NCBI RefSeq assembly: GCF_050859025.1
Contig: NZ_CP138200.1
Span: forward strand, 1,488,001-1,552,000
Length of the DNA stretch: 64,000 nucleotides
Source: Wukongibacter sp050859025
GTDB taxonomy: Bacteria; Bacillota; Clostridia; Peptostreptococcales; Caminicellaceae
Reading direction: 5' to 3'
Below are positions 18,214-27,199 of this stretch, one piece after another (the stretch's first letter is position 1; every line of letters starts with the position of its first letter). The notes below the pieces were generated by a model, which worked only from the letters and a program-made list of their open reading frames with translations, searched no databases and was not told the DNA's origin. The position numbers were made by a program, and so were the translations under genes.

Positions 18214-18460
18214 GCATTATATCAATAACAGCACTTATTCCTTTTCCCGTTTCTTTAAGTTTCTTTGAATACTTCTTAGATATTTTTGATTCTTCCAATC
18301 TTGCTATCCCATATTTCTTACACTTATACTTCCAAGTACTTAATGCATATTTTGTAATTTCATATTTATAAGTAATTTCTTCTACTGTGCTGTATTCTTT
18401 TTCATGTTCCATTAAAATTCTTAATTTTTCTACTGCATTAAATTTACATCTTTTAGACAT
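18214..18460 (-). pseudogene. Truncated IS3-type OrfA (HTH transposase subunit)
   Basis: About 82 codons starting at 18460: CKFNAVEKLRILMEHEKEY and EEITYKYEITKYALSTWKY are typical of the leucine-zipper/HTH OrfA of IS3-family elements. The frame then runs into the end of the IS256 element, and OrfB is missing. A 58-bp inverted repeat directly upstream (18466-18523) probably marks the end of the original element. Confidence 0.72.
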
Positions 18461-18465
18461 AATAA

Positions 18466-18523
18466 TGCTCCCCTTTCGGTAGCAGATTTTTATTTCTTAA
18501 TCTGTCTACCGAAAGGGGAGCAT
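18466..18523. repeat. Inverted repeat at the end of the IS3-type remnant
   Basis: TGCTCCCCTTTCGGTAG and its exact reverse complement are separated by an AT-rich loop. CCCCTTTCGGTAG resembles the terminal repeats of some IS3-family elements. It could equally be a promoter-blocking hairpin. Confidence 0.65.
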
Positions 18524-18616
18524 ATCATCACACGAATTTTAGATGGCTTTTTAAAATGTATTATCTATTCTTAACTAAATGGTATTGCTTTCTTACTCGC
18601 TCTTTTTATTCATATA

Positions 18617-19336
18617 TTAATTTTTATGAATCCATAACCCATATTTACCTGTGTTACTACCATCAGTAACTTCAAATTTAATATTATGATATCCTGCTGA
18701 TAAACTTGATACATTAATTGGATTACTGTATGTTATTGTATTAGTACCTGAACTAGGAACAGTAACAGATTTTGTTTCTTGAAGAATATCATCTATGTAA
18801 TATTTACAAGTAAAAGAAGTACTATCATAATCAGTAATTGTGATAGTTGGATTGAAAGTAGGATATGACCTTGTATATTGTCTATAGCTATTGTCTGATG
18901 TATCTGTTGTAGGATTTTTTACACGGATAGCAGGTGAACGAAACGCATTAGTTTTAACCGTTTCATATGTTGTATAATTACTCTCATTACCATCTGCATC
19001 AATAACAACTAAATAAATTGGTGAGTTAACATTAGGATAGCATGGTGTAATATCTATCTCTCTTGTTAAAACCACTGAATTACTATCTTCAGTTATTCGT
19101 TCAGCGTATAATTGAACTCCATCTGACGAACCTGGGTTACCTAGTGTAAATACAAAAAAACCATTTTTTAAAGATTTATCATCCTGTAATTTAAACTTAA
19201 TAGGCATTTTGTCAGTATAGTGACTTACCTCATCTGCATAGATAAACGCTTGCGGAGTAGTTGATGCCCAAGTAGTACATCCTAATGACATTATTAATAC
19301 TGATGTTAATAGTAACTTTGATAAAAACTTCTTCAT
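18617..19336 (-). CDS. Secreted protein of unknown function
   Basis: 239 residues from ATG 19336 (GGAGGAATAATT just upstream); the frame opens 57 bases earlier, without a ribosome site. N-terminal signal sequence MKKFLSKLLLTSVLIMSLGC, with possible cleavage after TWA; a lipobox reading (SLGC) is imperfect. The mature part is beta-rich and Ser/Thr-rich: an N-terminal domain, a linker (NPTTDTSDNS) and an Ig-like C-terminal domain with an ITYSNPINVSSLSAGYHNIKF strand pattern. No family was recognised. It sits in the accessory zone beside another secreted protein on the same strand, with no terminator seen between them. Confidence 0.75.
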   Translation of the reverse strand: MKKFLSKLLLTSVLIMSLGCTTWASTTPQAFIYADEVSHYTDKMPIKFKLQDDKSLKNGFFVFTLGNPGSSDGVQLYAERITEDSNSVVLTREIDITPCYPNVNSPIYLVVIDADGNESNYTTYETVKTNAFRSPAIRVKNPTTDTSDNSYRQYTRSYPTFNPTITITDYDSTSFTCKYYIDDILQETKSVTVPSSGTNTITYSNPINVSSLSAGYHNIKFEVTDGSNTGKYGLWIHKN

Positions 19337-19787
19337 AATTATTCCTCCTTGTATAAATTTTATATTTTTTTCTACATGGTCTAGAACCAGCATAGTTACA
19401 CTTATCTTGACTACATAGTGAAAATCCTAGCGTTTTCAAGGTATTCACGTTGTTAATATATACACAAAGCAAACTAAGACATTTACGCACCGTTTGCCAT
19501 TGACATGGGACCTCTGGAGGTATGATTCTTAGCCCTAAATGGATAGCGAAAGAAAAAGGGCTATATCATTTTGCCAGGATATCATACATCCTTCTCCAAG
19601 TAAATGGTTCGCTTCGTCAGAACTACTTCGAGTTGAGATTGTAGTTTACTATAGTTTTAGGTAGCATAGTTGACTGTAATAAAGTGCAAAGTATAAATAG
19701 GAATATAGCAATTTCAATGGTTTTCGCTCGTTACAAAATTAGAGATTTAAATACACTTGTATTTTAAATCTTTAATTTTGTAACATT
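19337..19787. other. 450-bp region without a recognisable gene
   Basis: No frame with a ribosome site. It contains a short hairpin (GCCCT...AGGGC at about 19532-19562) in a stretch of less AT-rich sequence (19490-19640) that reads like decayed foreign DNA. I could not assign it. Confidence 0.4.
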
Positions 19788-20624
19788 TTATTGTTTCCAG
19801 CATTTAAATAGATATTTTTCATTGTTAATGTCATTGACATTCCCAGTTGCCGTAACAAAAAATCTATACTCATGACCTTTAATAGCATTATATTTTATCA
19901 CTTGTGACTTCCCAGGGGTACTGATATTACCTTCAAAAATATATCTTCCTTCAGTCATATCACATAAAAACATAAAGAAATCATTGTTACTTTGTGGATA
20001 AAAAATAAAGTTTCTATGTCCTGTTTCTTCAGCCTCGAACTTAAAATAATCTTGATCATCAGAATCCTTAATCTTACCACTTACAAGAATATCTTCTCTA
20101 GGTAAGATATTCTGAGATCTAACAGTGTCATTATATTCCATTTCTTCAGACCCTTTTAGGGTAAGTGAATCTTCAATTCTTGTACCAGATATAGACATTT
20201 CATAGTTTGCGTTACTTACAGAAGAACTTACTCTATATACATATTCATGATTAGCAAAGAAAATTTCTTTAAATTCGTACACTACTTTTCCTCTTGCATT
20301 GATTTGTTTTATTATCTTATTGTTATCAGTTTTGTCAATTAAGAAAATAGTAAAAGGATTATTATTGTTGTCTATAAAAAGAAATGTAATATCTTTACTC
20401 TCTTCTGCCTTGTAAGAAAAGCAATCTGAATCATTGCGGTCACTTATAACCCCTCTAAAAGGCTGTCCAAGTTCAATGATATTTGCAGTATCAGGACTAT
20501 TATTATTTTCCTTCTCTCGATCATAGATTTTTTCCGCTGCTAGCACATAGCCGCTAAGTGTAGCAAAAACAAGTAGACAAACTAAGCTAACAATAATTCG
20601 GGTAACTTTTTTCCAACTTCTCAT
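19788..20624 (-). CDS. Secreted protein with two pre-peptidase C-terminal (PPC)-like domains
   Basis: 278 residues. Signal peptide RIIVSLVCLLVFATLSGYVLA. Then two repeats of about 115 residues, each opening with E-x-N-(N/D)-(S/T)...A/SxNI and a G-x-I-x-D-x2-D-x-D-x-(F/Y) core: ENNNSPDTANII with GVISDRNDSDCFSY, and MEYNDTVRSQNIL with GKIKDSDDQDYFKFE. That is the pattern of PPC beta-sandwich domains attached to secreted peptidases, but no peptidase domain is present. Likely extracellular binding or assembly. AGGAGATG lies 7 bases before the start. Downstream on the same strand is the secreted gene at 18617. Confidence 0.75.
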   Translation of the reverse strand: MRSWKKVTRIIVSLVCLLVFATLSGYVLAAEKIYDREKENNNSPDTANIIELGQPFRGVISDRNDSDCFSYKAEESKDITFLFIDNNNNPFTIFLIDKTDNNKIIKQINARGKVVYEFKEIFFANHEYVYRVSSSVSNANYEMSISGTRIEDSLTLKGSEEMEYNDTVRSQNILPREDILVSGKIKDSDDQDYFKFEAEETGHRNFIFYPQSNNDFFMFLCDMTEGRYIFEGNISTPGKSQVIKYNAIKGHEYRFFVTATGNVNDINNEKYLFKCWKQ

Positions 20625-20865
20625 TGTAAAACATCTCCTTTTTTGTCATTTATTTCATAATAATTATATACAATCCTTCGCTTTATTGCAATACATTTTT
20701 GGATTTTTTACTTTTTATGAATTTTATAGTTAAAAAAAAGTGTCAGGATACTGATATATACCTAGAATACTTACTAGAATTACCTGAGTTCAATAATAAA
20801 GGACATATACGGGAATAGAAGATTTAAAAATACTCTCTAAGAGGTATATGGAGGATTAGAAAATT

Positions 20866-21797
20866 AGGGTCAGGCTAGAACAAGTAAAATATGATATAAT
20901 AGTAAAAAAGGATAAGAAAGAAGTGAAAGTCAGATGTCAAGAAAAGTAAGAATTCATTATGAGGGAGCATTATATCATGTGATAGCAAGAGGAAATAATA
21001 GGGAATACATATTTAAAAATGAAATAGATAAAGATGAATATCTAAAAAAAGTTACAAAATACATTAAGAAATATAATGGAAAGTTGTATGCATATGTAAT
21101 TATGGATAACCATTGTCATTTATTAATAGAAGTTTCGAAAACTCCTTTATCAAAGATTATGCAGCTGATACAACAGACTTATACAAGCTGGTATAATAGA
21201 AATTACAAGAGAAGTGGTCATGTATTTGAACAGAGATATAAAAGTATAATATGTGATAAAGATGCATACTTATTATCTCTTATAAGATATATTCACCAAA
21301 ATCCAGTAAGAGCGGGAATATCAGATATTAATTATAAGTATAGCAGTCATAAAGAGTACAAAAGAGGAAAAAATAATGTTTGTCTAGTGGAAGAGGTATT
21401 GCCGATGTTCTCATCAAATAAAGAGAAAGCAATTGAAAGCTATATAGAGTTTATGGATATTAAAAACAGTGAGGTAAAGGAAAGGGACATTGGAGATTTA
21501 TCTCCAAGCATTGAGAAGATTGAAATAGAGATAAATAAAATGATATTTGATAAAAAAGAGTTAAAAGAAATAGTAGAGTTATTTGAAGATAGATATGGAA
21601 TAAGTATAGAGGAAATTAAAGGTAAGTATCTCAGAGGTGAAAAATTAAGGTTAAGGAATGAGTTTATAAATGAAGTACTAAAATATAAAGCAGTAAAACA
21701 AATTGACTTATCTAAGGTCCTAGGTGTCTCATATCATTTAATTTCAAAGGTATGGAATGATAAATAGTTTTTCAAAATTACATGTTCTAGCCTTACC
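20866..21797 (+). mobile_element. Intact RAYT / IS200-like element
   Basis: Ends are imperfect inverted repeats: left AGGGTCAGGCTAGAACAAGT; right, reversed, AAGGTAAGGCTAGAACATGT. Single-ended relatives of these termini occur at 16639 (left end), 26216 (right end) and 26922 (right end), showing past activity of this family in the same region. Confidence 0.85.
20934..21767 (+). CDS. REP-associated tyrosine transposase (Y1/HUH family)
   Basis: 277 residues, ATG 20934. The opening IHYEGALYHVIARGNNRE and the HUH motif MDNHCHLLIE identify the Y1 transposase family; the catalytic Tyr is expected in IQQTYTSWYNRNYKRSG, and YIHQNPVRAG is a RAYT hallmark. The C-terminal 100 residues include a helix-turn-helix-like end (AVKQIDLSKVLGVSYHLISKV). 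It nicks and rejoins single-stranded DNA at hairpin-containing ends. Complete and apparently functional. Confidence 0.93.
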   Translation: MSRKVRIHYEGALYHVIARGNNREYIFKNEIDKDEYLKKVTKYIKKYNGKLYAYVIMDNHCHLLIEVSKTPLSKIMQLIQQTYTSWYNRNYKRSGHVFEQRYKSIICDKDAYLLSLIRYIHQNPVRAGISDINYKYSSHKEYKRGKNNVCLVEEVLPMFSSNKEKAIESYIEFMDIKNSEVKERDIGDLSPSIEKIEIEINKMIFDKKELKEIVELFEDRYGISIEEIKGKYLRGEKLRLRNEFINEVLKYKAVKQIDLSKVLGVSYHLISKVWNDK

Positions 21798-21844
21798 TTA
21801 TCTTTTTTTTCTTTGTTATTTTTTTTAGTTTGGAGTGATAAATT

Positions 21845-22066
21845 ATGGATTTTGAAGAAATTAAAGAAAGAGTAAAAATGGGAGAAGAGTTTCAATTTTA
21901 TTACAAAGAAGAAAGCTATTGGATAAGTCATAGTAAAAATAAGTATCATTTAACAAGAGTAAGAGATAGTTATACTCAAACATTTAATACATGCATAGAG
22001 CTATTTGAGAATGTTACAATTGATTCGAAACATTTAAAAGATATTTGGAATGAATTAGAATTCTAA
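21845..22066 (+). CDS. Small orphan immunity-like protein
   Basis: 73 residues, ATG 21845 behind GGAGTGAT. Text such as QFYYKEESYWISHSKNKYHL and IELFENVTIDSKHLKDIW resembles small single-domain proteins found beside polymorphic toxins. I do not know a formal family name. The DNA following it (hairpin 22121 plus about 60 bases) is a near-copy of the DNA following the RHS immunity gene at 13186, which suggests this gene is what remains of another toxin-immunity cassette. Confidence 0.62.
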   Translation: MDFEEIKERVKMGEEFQFYYKEESYWISHSKNKYHLTRVRDSYTQTFNTCIELFENVTIDSKHLKDIWNELEF

Positions 22067-22728
22067 AATACAAGAATACTGTAATTAGCTAATATTATTC
22101 TGACAATAATTATATCAACTAGACCAACATAGGAACTAAATCCTGTGCTGGTTTTTTGTTTTGATTAAAATCAAAGCTAGTGAAATGGAATGTATGAGCC
22201 TGAAGAAGTTTTATAAACAAAGTGAATAAAATATTCTGAAGGAGAATACATAAAATGTAATGGAGGAGTAAGAAATAAAAAATATCTATACCTAAAAAGT
22301 TAGGCTAAAGAAGAGTCACAGACTTTTATAATTTTATAGAAGGAGTTTAGTTATATAAGTAATAAAGAACTATCTCAAGAGATAAATTTAGGTGAATCAA
22401 CAGTTTTAAATATATTAATAAGATGAGAATAATAAGAAGTTAATTGAAATAATAAAATTAGAAAGCCCTGCCCTAGTGCCTCCACACACTAACCCTACTA
22501 CCTCATATACTATCTACTTCCTAGCATTAATCATGCTGTCTTATAATTTTAAAAGCCTATTGGCGGTAGAAGAGGAGTAAAAGTGGTAAGATCGAAGCTC
22601 AACTTACAATATTGTAAGCTAAATAAACTTAATGTAAGGCAAATCGATGGTTTATGCTAACCTGGCATGATAGAATAGGCTAGATACTAGCTAAGGGAAT
22701 TAATTCAACACTAAAAGGAGAAATTAAG
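22067..22728. other. 660-bp region: duplicated terminator plus decayed sequence
   Basis: 22121-22157 is a hairpin terminator (AGACCAAC/GCTGGTTT) like that at 13836. Around 22350-22430 a broken frame reads like a RAYT-type helix-turn-helix (SNKELSQEINLGESTVLNIL) and is probably a transposase relic. 22460-22700 is less AT-rich sequence that I could not assign. No intact gene. Confidence 0.5.
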
Positions 22729-24234
22729 ATGAGACTTTTTGAAATAATGCTTTTTTTGTCAAATGTGGCTATATTAGTGCTAATGATCTTTTTAAAAAAT
22801 AACAATCGTCGGATGATATTAACCATTGTAAGTGGAATCAGCTCAATTTTTTTAGTTGTCCATTGGATTGTAGAAGGTTACAGAATACAGCTCTTTTTTC
22901 TATATTGTATTACGATTTTGATATTAGTAGGTTCGATTTATACCTATTTCAAAACACCTGTTTCTCGGACCATCTCACGATTATGGCTGGCGTTGCTCTA
23001 TGCTTTTATAGTAGTAGCAATGCTTATAACAGCAAGCTTTATGTATGCTTTTCCTGTATTCAAACTGCCTGAACCGACAGGCAATTATAAGGTGGGTACA
23101 CAAACCTTTCATTTTGTAGACCCTAATAGGAATGAGATTTTCGACGAGGACAGAGATGATAAGAGAGAATTAATGGTTCAAGTGTGGTATCCAGCGCAAA
23201 ATACGAAGGGGAACACAGCTCCTTTTATACCAGATAGACCAATGTTAAAGGAAGAACCGTTAGCCAAAGCCCTAGGACTTCCGGCAATGATTACGGAATA
23301 CTTGAAATACATTCCGAGTCATTCCTATGAAGGGGCTGAAATTTCCACTGCAAATAGTTCTTATCCTCTCGTTATCTTAAATCACGGTTACAAGTCATCC
23401 AGAGTATATCATACATCGCAATCCGAGAATCTTGCTAGTCATGGTTACATTGTTGCATCTATTGACCATACTTATAGTACTTTTGCAACCGTATTTCCCG
23501 ATGGGCGAACTGCAACGATGAAAACAGATGAGTATTTAATAGCTGAAACTGATTATCGTGACATGGTAGGAAAAGTTTGGACTGATGATGTGGCTTTCAT
23601 CCTCGATCAGTTTGAGTTAATCAATTCCGGGCAATTTCAGACCAAGTTCAAAGGAAAGCTGGACTTAGACCATATAGGTATATTTGGACATTCCTTTGGA
23701 GGCGCTTCAGCATATGATTCTTCTTATGATGCTAGGATCAAGGCAGGAATCAATCTTGATGGTGGACTGTACCGATACCACAGTAGAGCAGGAATTATGA
23801 AGCCGTTTATGTTCATTTACTCGGAAAGTACATTTGAACGTTTTAATAAAGTTAGACAGAATTACGTCTACACAGATGAAGAACTGCAGGCAATTGGAGT
23901 TACAAGAGAAGAGATGGATAAAGAAACAAGAGATGCCAAAATTGAAGTTGAGCACATCAAGAAAGTAGCCAATAATGGTGGCCAAGTTCTGTATATAGAA
24001 GGTACGGAACATTATAATTTTGCTGACGTGCAGTTTCTTACCCCGATTCTCAAGCAGATCGGAATGATGGGGAAGATTAGCCCAAAGAGAGCAGCCTCTA
24101 TTATTAATGTATATACGCTTGATTTTTTCGATAAGTATTTAAAAAACAAATATGGAAGCCTTCCATATGGGCCCAATAGCGATTACCCGGAGGTGAAGTT
24201 TGTGACTTCGTTGTTTGCTGAGGAAATGAAGTAA
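22729..24234 (+). CDS. Membrane-anchored alpha/beta hydrolase (PAF-acetylhydrolase-like)
   Basis: 501 residues from ATG 22729 behind AAGGAGAAATT. The first 120 residues hold four hydrophobic segments (for example AILVLMIFL, IFLVVHWIV, LYCITILILVGSIYTYF, FIVVAMLITASFMYAF). The rest is a hydrolase with oxyanion region VILNHGYKSSR, nucleophile elbow GIFGHSFGGAS (Ser about residue 322) and late His in GTEHYNFADV, matching platelet-activating-factor acetylhydrolase/lipase-like proteins. Likely an esterase acting at the outer face. Codon choice (more CG-containing codons such as CGT, CCG, TCG) differs from its neighbours and suggests recent acquisition, perhaps from a Bacillus-like donor. No operon partner. 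Confidence 0.85.
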   Translation: MRLFEIMLFLSNVAILVLMIFLKNNNRRMILTIVSGISSIFLVVHWIVEGYRIQLFFLYCITILILVGSIYTYFKTPVSRTISRLWLALLYAFIVVAMLITASFMYAFPVFKLPEPTGNYKVGTQTFHFVDPNRNEIFDEDRDDKRELMVQVWYPAQNTKGNTAPFIPDRPMLKEEPLAKALGLPAMITEYLKYIPSHSYEGAEISTANSSYPLVILNHGYKSSRVYHTSQSENLASHGYIVASIDHTYSTFATVFPDGRTATMKTDEYLIAETDYRDMVGKVWTDDVAFILDQFELINSGQFQTKFKGKLDLDHIGIFGHSFGGASAYDSSYDARIKAGINLDGGLYRYHSRAGIMKPFMFIYSESTFERFNKVRQNYVYTDEELQAIGVTREEMDKETRDAKIEVEHIKKVANNGGQVLYIEGTEHYNFADVQFLTPILKQIGMMGKISPKRAASIINVYTLDFFDKYLKNKYGSLPYGPNSDYPEVKFVTSLFAEEMK

Positions 24235-24453
24235 GATTGTGCTATTTTCAAAATTCACATGTCTCAATTTGATTTTATATTTTGAGTTTACTGATTTGAT
24301 TGATATGTTAAGTTCAAAAACTCATATGAAAGCGGGAATATAGAAGATTGCCCCTATCTATGCTCCAAATAAAAAGTTGTATTCTTATGTGGTCAAGGTG
24401 TAAAAGGGAATAGGTTAAGGATGCCCTAGATATTATTAAGAGAAGAATTAAGG

Positions 24454-24502
24454 GACAGGTTATATATCTAGTTGAGATGAAATCTAGGACATATAGCCTG
24501 TC
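24454..24502. terminator. Hairpin downstream of the CxxC-repeat gene
   Basis: GACAGGTTATATAT pairs with ATATAGCCTGTC. It lies just past the stop of the minus-strand gene at 24524 and can terminate it. Confidence 0.6.
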
Positions 24503-24523
24503 ACTATATCATTTTAAGATATT

Positions 24524-25375
24524 CTAAAATCCACCGTCTGAGTTCTTAGATACACCACAATCAACACAATATGTATAACCTAATGCATTTGTTTCGAAAT
24601 TATGAGGTTCTGTTCTTAATATCTTTAGACAGCCACTTGTACATATAATTGCGTGCTCAAAGCTACCTGCTCCCATTGCTACTGTAGTATCGTGGGTGCA
24701 TTCCTGCTCTCCGCATTGTGAACATATTCCATTTACCCAGCTGTGATTTTCTAATGGACCTTCATAACTACATTCTGTACATTCTTTTCTATGATTGTTT
24801 TTATCTACAGATTTTATAGATATTTTATGGGGTCGCACCTCTTCTTCTCTATTACACATTACACACTCATAGCGGTGTCCTCTATCTCCTAATGATTTCA
24901 AAACAAAATTATGTCTTTCAGTTCTCGGAGAATATTGACAATAATTGCATACTAATTTATGGGTCACATCATCATGATTTAAATATTCAAAGTTATGTTC
25001 AAATTTATTTATTTGCCTAGAACACTTTTTACATGTATACCAGTGATATTGGGAATCATGTTGATAATTATAATTAATATCATGCAACTCACTAATATTA
25101 TAAAGGCAAAGTGTACACTCTTTTGTAGAACAAAAACTATCATCTGAAGTTTCTGGGCCCCATAGATGGTCTTCATGCTTTATCTCATTACATTTATTAC
25201 ACTGCTTTTCATGTTTTTCATCGTCATGAAAATAATATGACCAATCATGTTCACAATCAGTAATTGCAGTAGTGTCACTTGAATGACTATTATCAGTATC
25301 AGCGTAAATAAAAGATATACTTGAGATTACTAGTACTAAAGATAAAATTAAAAGGCTGTTTTTATGTTTTTTCAT
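24524..25375 (-). CDS. Secreted protein with repeated CxxC/His zinc-ribbon-like units
   Basis: 283 residues. Signal peptide KNSLLILSLVLVISSISFIYA. The mature part has at least seven CxxC pairs (CNKC, CTLC, CKKC, CNYC, CVMC, CTEC, CSQC), mostly in units of the form H-x-(W/F/Y)...C-x2-C, plus a final CVDC. Such repeats occur in secreted proteins of Clostridia, next to other cell-surface modules; they may bind zinc. Exact function unknown. No adjacent operon partner. An upstream AT-rich stretch contains the probable promoter. Confidence 0.75.
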   Translation of the reverse strand: MKKHKNSLLILSLVLVISSISFIYADTDNSHSSDTTAITDCEHDWSYYFHDDEKHEKQCNKCNEIKHEDHLWGPETSDDSFCSTKECTLCLYNISELHDINYNYQHDSQYHWYTCKKCSRQINKFEHNFEYLNHDDVTHKLVCNYCQYSPRTERHNFVLKSLGDRGHRYECVMCNREEEVRPHKISIKSVDKNNHRKECTECSYEGPLENHSWVNGICSQCGEQECTHDTTVAMGAGSFEHAIICTSGCLKILRTEPHNFETNALGYTYCVDCGVSKNSDGGF

Positions 25376-26027
25376 TTAGATTACCCCCTAATATATTTGC
25401 ATTATTATGAAAATGATACCAACTTGTAAGCTTCATATTAAATTACATTAATCATAAATAATTCGGAAAAATATTCTATTTATAAACATTTACAACTCCT
25501 CCTAACCAATTTTTTAATTGCTTGAATTGTACCTAAAAAGTTAAATTGACGCACTGAGGTACTGATTAATTATTTAGCATTAAATATGAAGTCAAAAACC
25601 TGTACCAACGTAGTTTTAAAAGATAATTCTAAGAGTTAAGCAACGGCTTCCCTTGGTCCCGATATAAAATAGTAAAGAAATATAAGTTTTCTTGAAATTT
25701 CATTAATTTATCATATGTGATAATTGTGGTGATTATAACCTAATAATGGTAAAAATAGGGAAGATAATAGGACGTCAAAGGAGTTAGAGAAATGTAGAAA
25801 AGAGTTCATAGAGTGAGAAATGACTAAGAGGTAGATTACATGTCTATTCTTCAATTAGTTCAGATGAGATTTTGGAGAACAAACTCTATCTCATATCAGT
25901 TTAAGTATATTGGCTGAATTTACTTAGTATATATAGCAGGCTTAGTTATTACGCTTGTTTTTTTATGGATAATATAATATTGTAAAGAAAGGTAAAGATA
26001 ATAAGCCAATGCTGAGGTCAATAAATA
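25376..26027. other. 650-bp AT-rich region without a gene
   Basis: Nothing coding is recognisable. From about 25955 it matches the DNA just upstream of the HD-domain gene at 54292 (GTTTTTTTATGG, ATAATATTGTAAA), so the duplication that made the pseudogene at 26028 includes non-coding DNA. Confidence 0.5.
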
Positions 26028-26214
26028 ATGAGCAAATTCAACTATGTAATAAATAAAGTCATAGAAATAGCAGCTAAAGCCCATGAAGGTCAGCATAGAA
26101 AGGTTACTGGTATTCCATATATAGTACACCCATTTAAAGTTGCCCTTATTTTACAGTAAAATGGCTGTAGTAAAGAGGTGATTGCGGCAGGTATCTTACA
26201 TGATGTATTTGATT
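26028..26214 (+). pseudogene. Fragment copied from the HD-domain hydrolase gene at 54292
   Basis: ATG-started fragment whose translation (KVIEIAAKAHEGQHRKVTG, PYIVHP) parallels the first 60 residues of the protein at 54292, including the IAAKAHEGQHRK block. It has an in-frame TAA after ALILQ and ends abruptly at ILHDV, where the RAYT right-end sequence begins. Non-functional. Confidence 0.85.
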
Positions 26215-26215
26215 T

Positions 26216-26245
26216 AAATTACATGTTCTAGCCTGACCCTAACTT
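26216..26245 (+). mobile_element. Solo right end of a RAYT element
   Basis: AAATTACATGTTCTAGCCTG matches the right end of the intact element (21776-21797). It directly abuts the truncated HD gene copy. Confidence 0.7.
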
Positions 26246-26312
26246 ACCCCTGCTAACTTACCTGTGACCCTAACTTACCTGACGAGATAAAAAATAAAGG
26301 GAGATGTATTAT

Positions 26313-26834
26313 ATGAAAAAAAAGAATCGCAATAATCAAATTGGAGCAATAGTAATAATAGTTATTTGTTCAGTAGCAATGCTACTTCAATATTTTGTTA
26401 TATATAATATTAGTGAACACAATATTGAAAAGTATATCACTAAAAAGATAAAAAGTGATGTTGGTATTTCAGAGGTTGAAGTAATGCTTATAGATGATAT
26501 TAAAACAAAATATGGATTAGTTGTTCTATTTGAAACTGATGTACAAGAGAAACCTATTGGGTATGCAGTATTTGAAAAAGATGGATTTTTAGATAGGTAT
26601 TTTAACGAAGATTTTGTTCTATATGATGATAGAGATTCTTATATTAAGGATAGTGATGCTTTAGTTGATTTGAAGAATAGGACGGTATTTCAATTTGCTA
26701 ATAATGAAATTAAGATATTAAACTCAAAGTCAAGTAATAAGGAATTAATAAAATATTATTCTTATATAGTTTTGGTTATAGTTGGGATTATTTATGGGAT
26801 ATTTAAGTTGTTTATTTCATCAAGGAAAAAATAG
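26313..26834 (+). CDS. Small two-pass membrane protein of unknown function
   Basis: 173 residues from ATG 26313; AAAGGGAG overlaps the ATG at 26304, so the second ATG is preferred. Transmembrane segments near the start (IGAIVIIVICSVAMLLQYFV) and end (YIVLVIVGIIYGIFKLFI) flank a 100-residue acidic, beta-rich domain, probably extracytoplasmic. No family recognised. Isolated between mobile-element remnants. Confidence 0.7.
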   Translation: MKKKNRNNQIGAIVIIVICSVAMLLQYFVIYNISEHNIEKYITKKIKSDVGISEVEVMLIDDIKTKYGLVVLFETDVQEKPIGYAVFEKDGFLDRYFNEDFVLYDDRDSYIKDSDALVDLKNRTVFQFANNEIKILNSKSSNKELIKYYSYIVLVIVGIIYGIFKLFISSRKK

Positions 26835-26921
26835 AGGGAGTGCATAGAGAGGTCATGGGGACATTTGAGAGTATATAATAAGTACATATTCTGGCCTAAT
26901 CCCATCATAATTAGTTCTTTA

Positions 26922-26940
26922 GAATTACATGTTCTAGCCT
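26922..26940 (+). mobile_element. Solo right end of a RAYT element at the left border of IS110
   Basis: ATTACATGTTCTAGCCT matches the RAYT right end and stops where the IS110 left flank begins. It suggests the IS110 element targeted this terminus. Confidence 0.65.
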
Positions 26941-26959
26941 AGTACAATAAGGTTAAGCA

Positions 26960-27195
26960 AGAGCAACCAGTAATTGCTAAGTGGCGCAAAATAAATAGCG
27001 AATGTTAACAGGTATAGACAAAAGTTAGTTCATAAATTATTCTCTATATAGCGAGGGATAAATGATCAAGCCTTAGGAGAATCGTGTTAGATTTGATACC
27101 TGTGGGTCAGACAATTAATCCATTTAGTGAATTTTATGAGTTGGCTGGTTGGAACCGATTAGGTATATCCGTGTAACGCGCTAGGTTATGTCTCA
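26960..27195 (+). ncRNA. Candidate IS110 bridge-RNA region
   Basis: Non-coding left end of the IS110 element with mixed base composition unlike the AT-rich surroundings (for example CCGATTAGGTATATCCGTGT near 27157). Established knowledge: IS110-group elements express a structured guide RNA from this end. Exact ends and loops were not determined here. Confidence 0.4.
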
Positions 27196-27199
27196 CTAG

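Noticed and set aside
19490..19640. Possible riboswitch or structured RNA between two secreted-protein genes
   Set aside because: Some pairing can be drawn, but no known riboswitch core is recognisable and there is no downstream gene in the right place.
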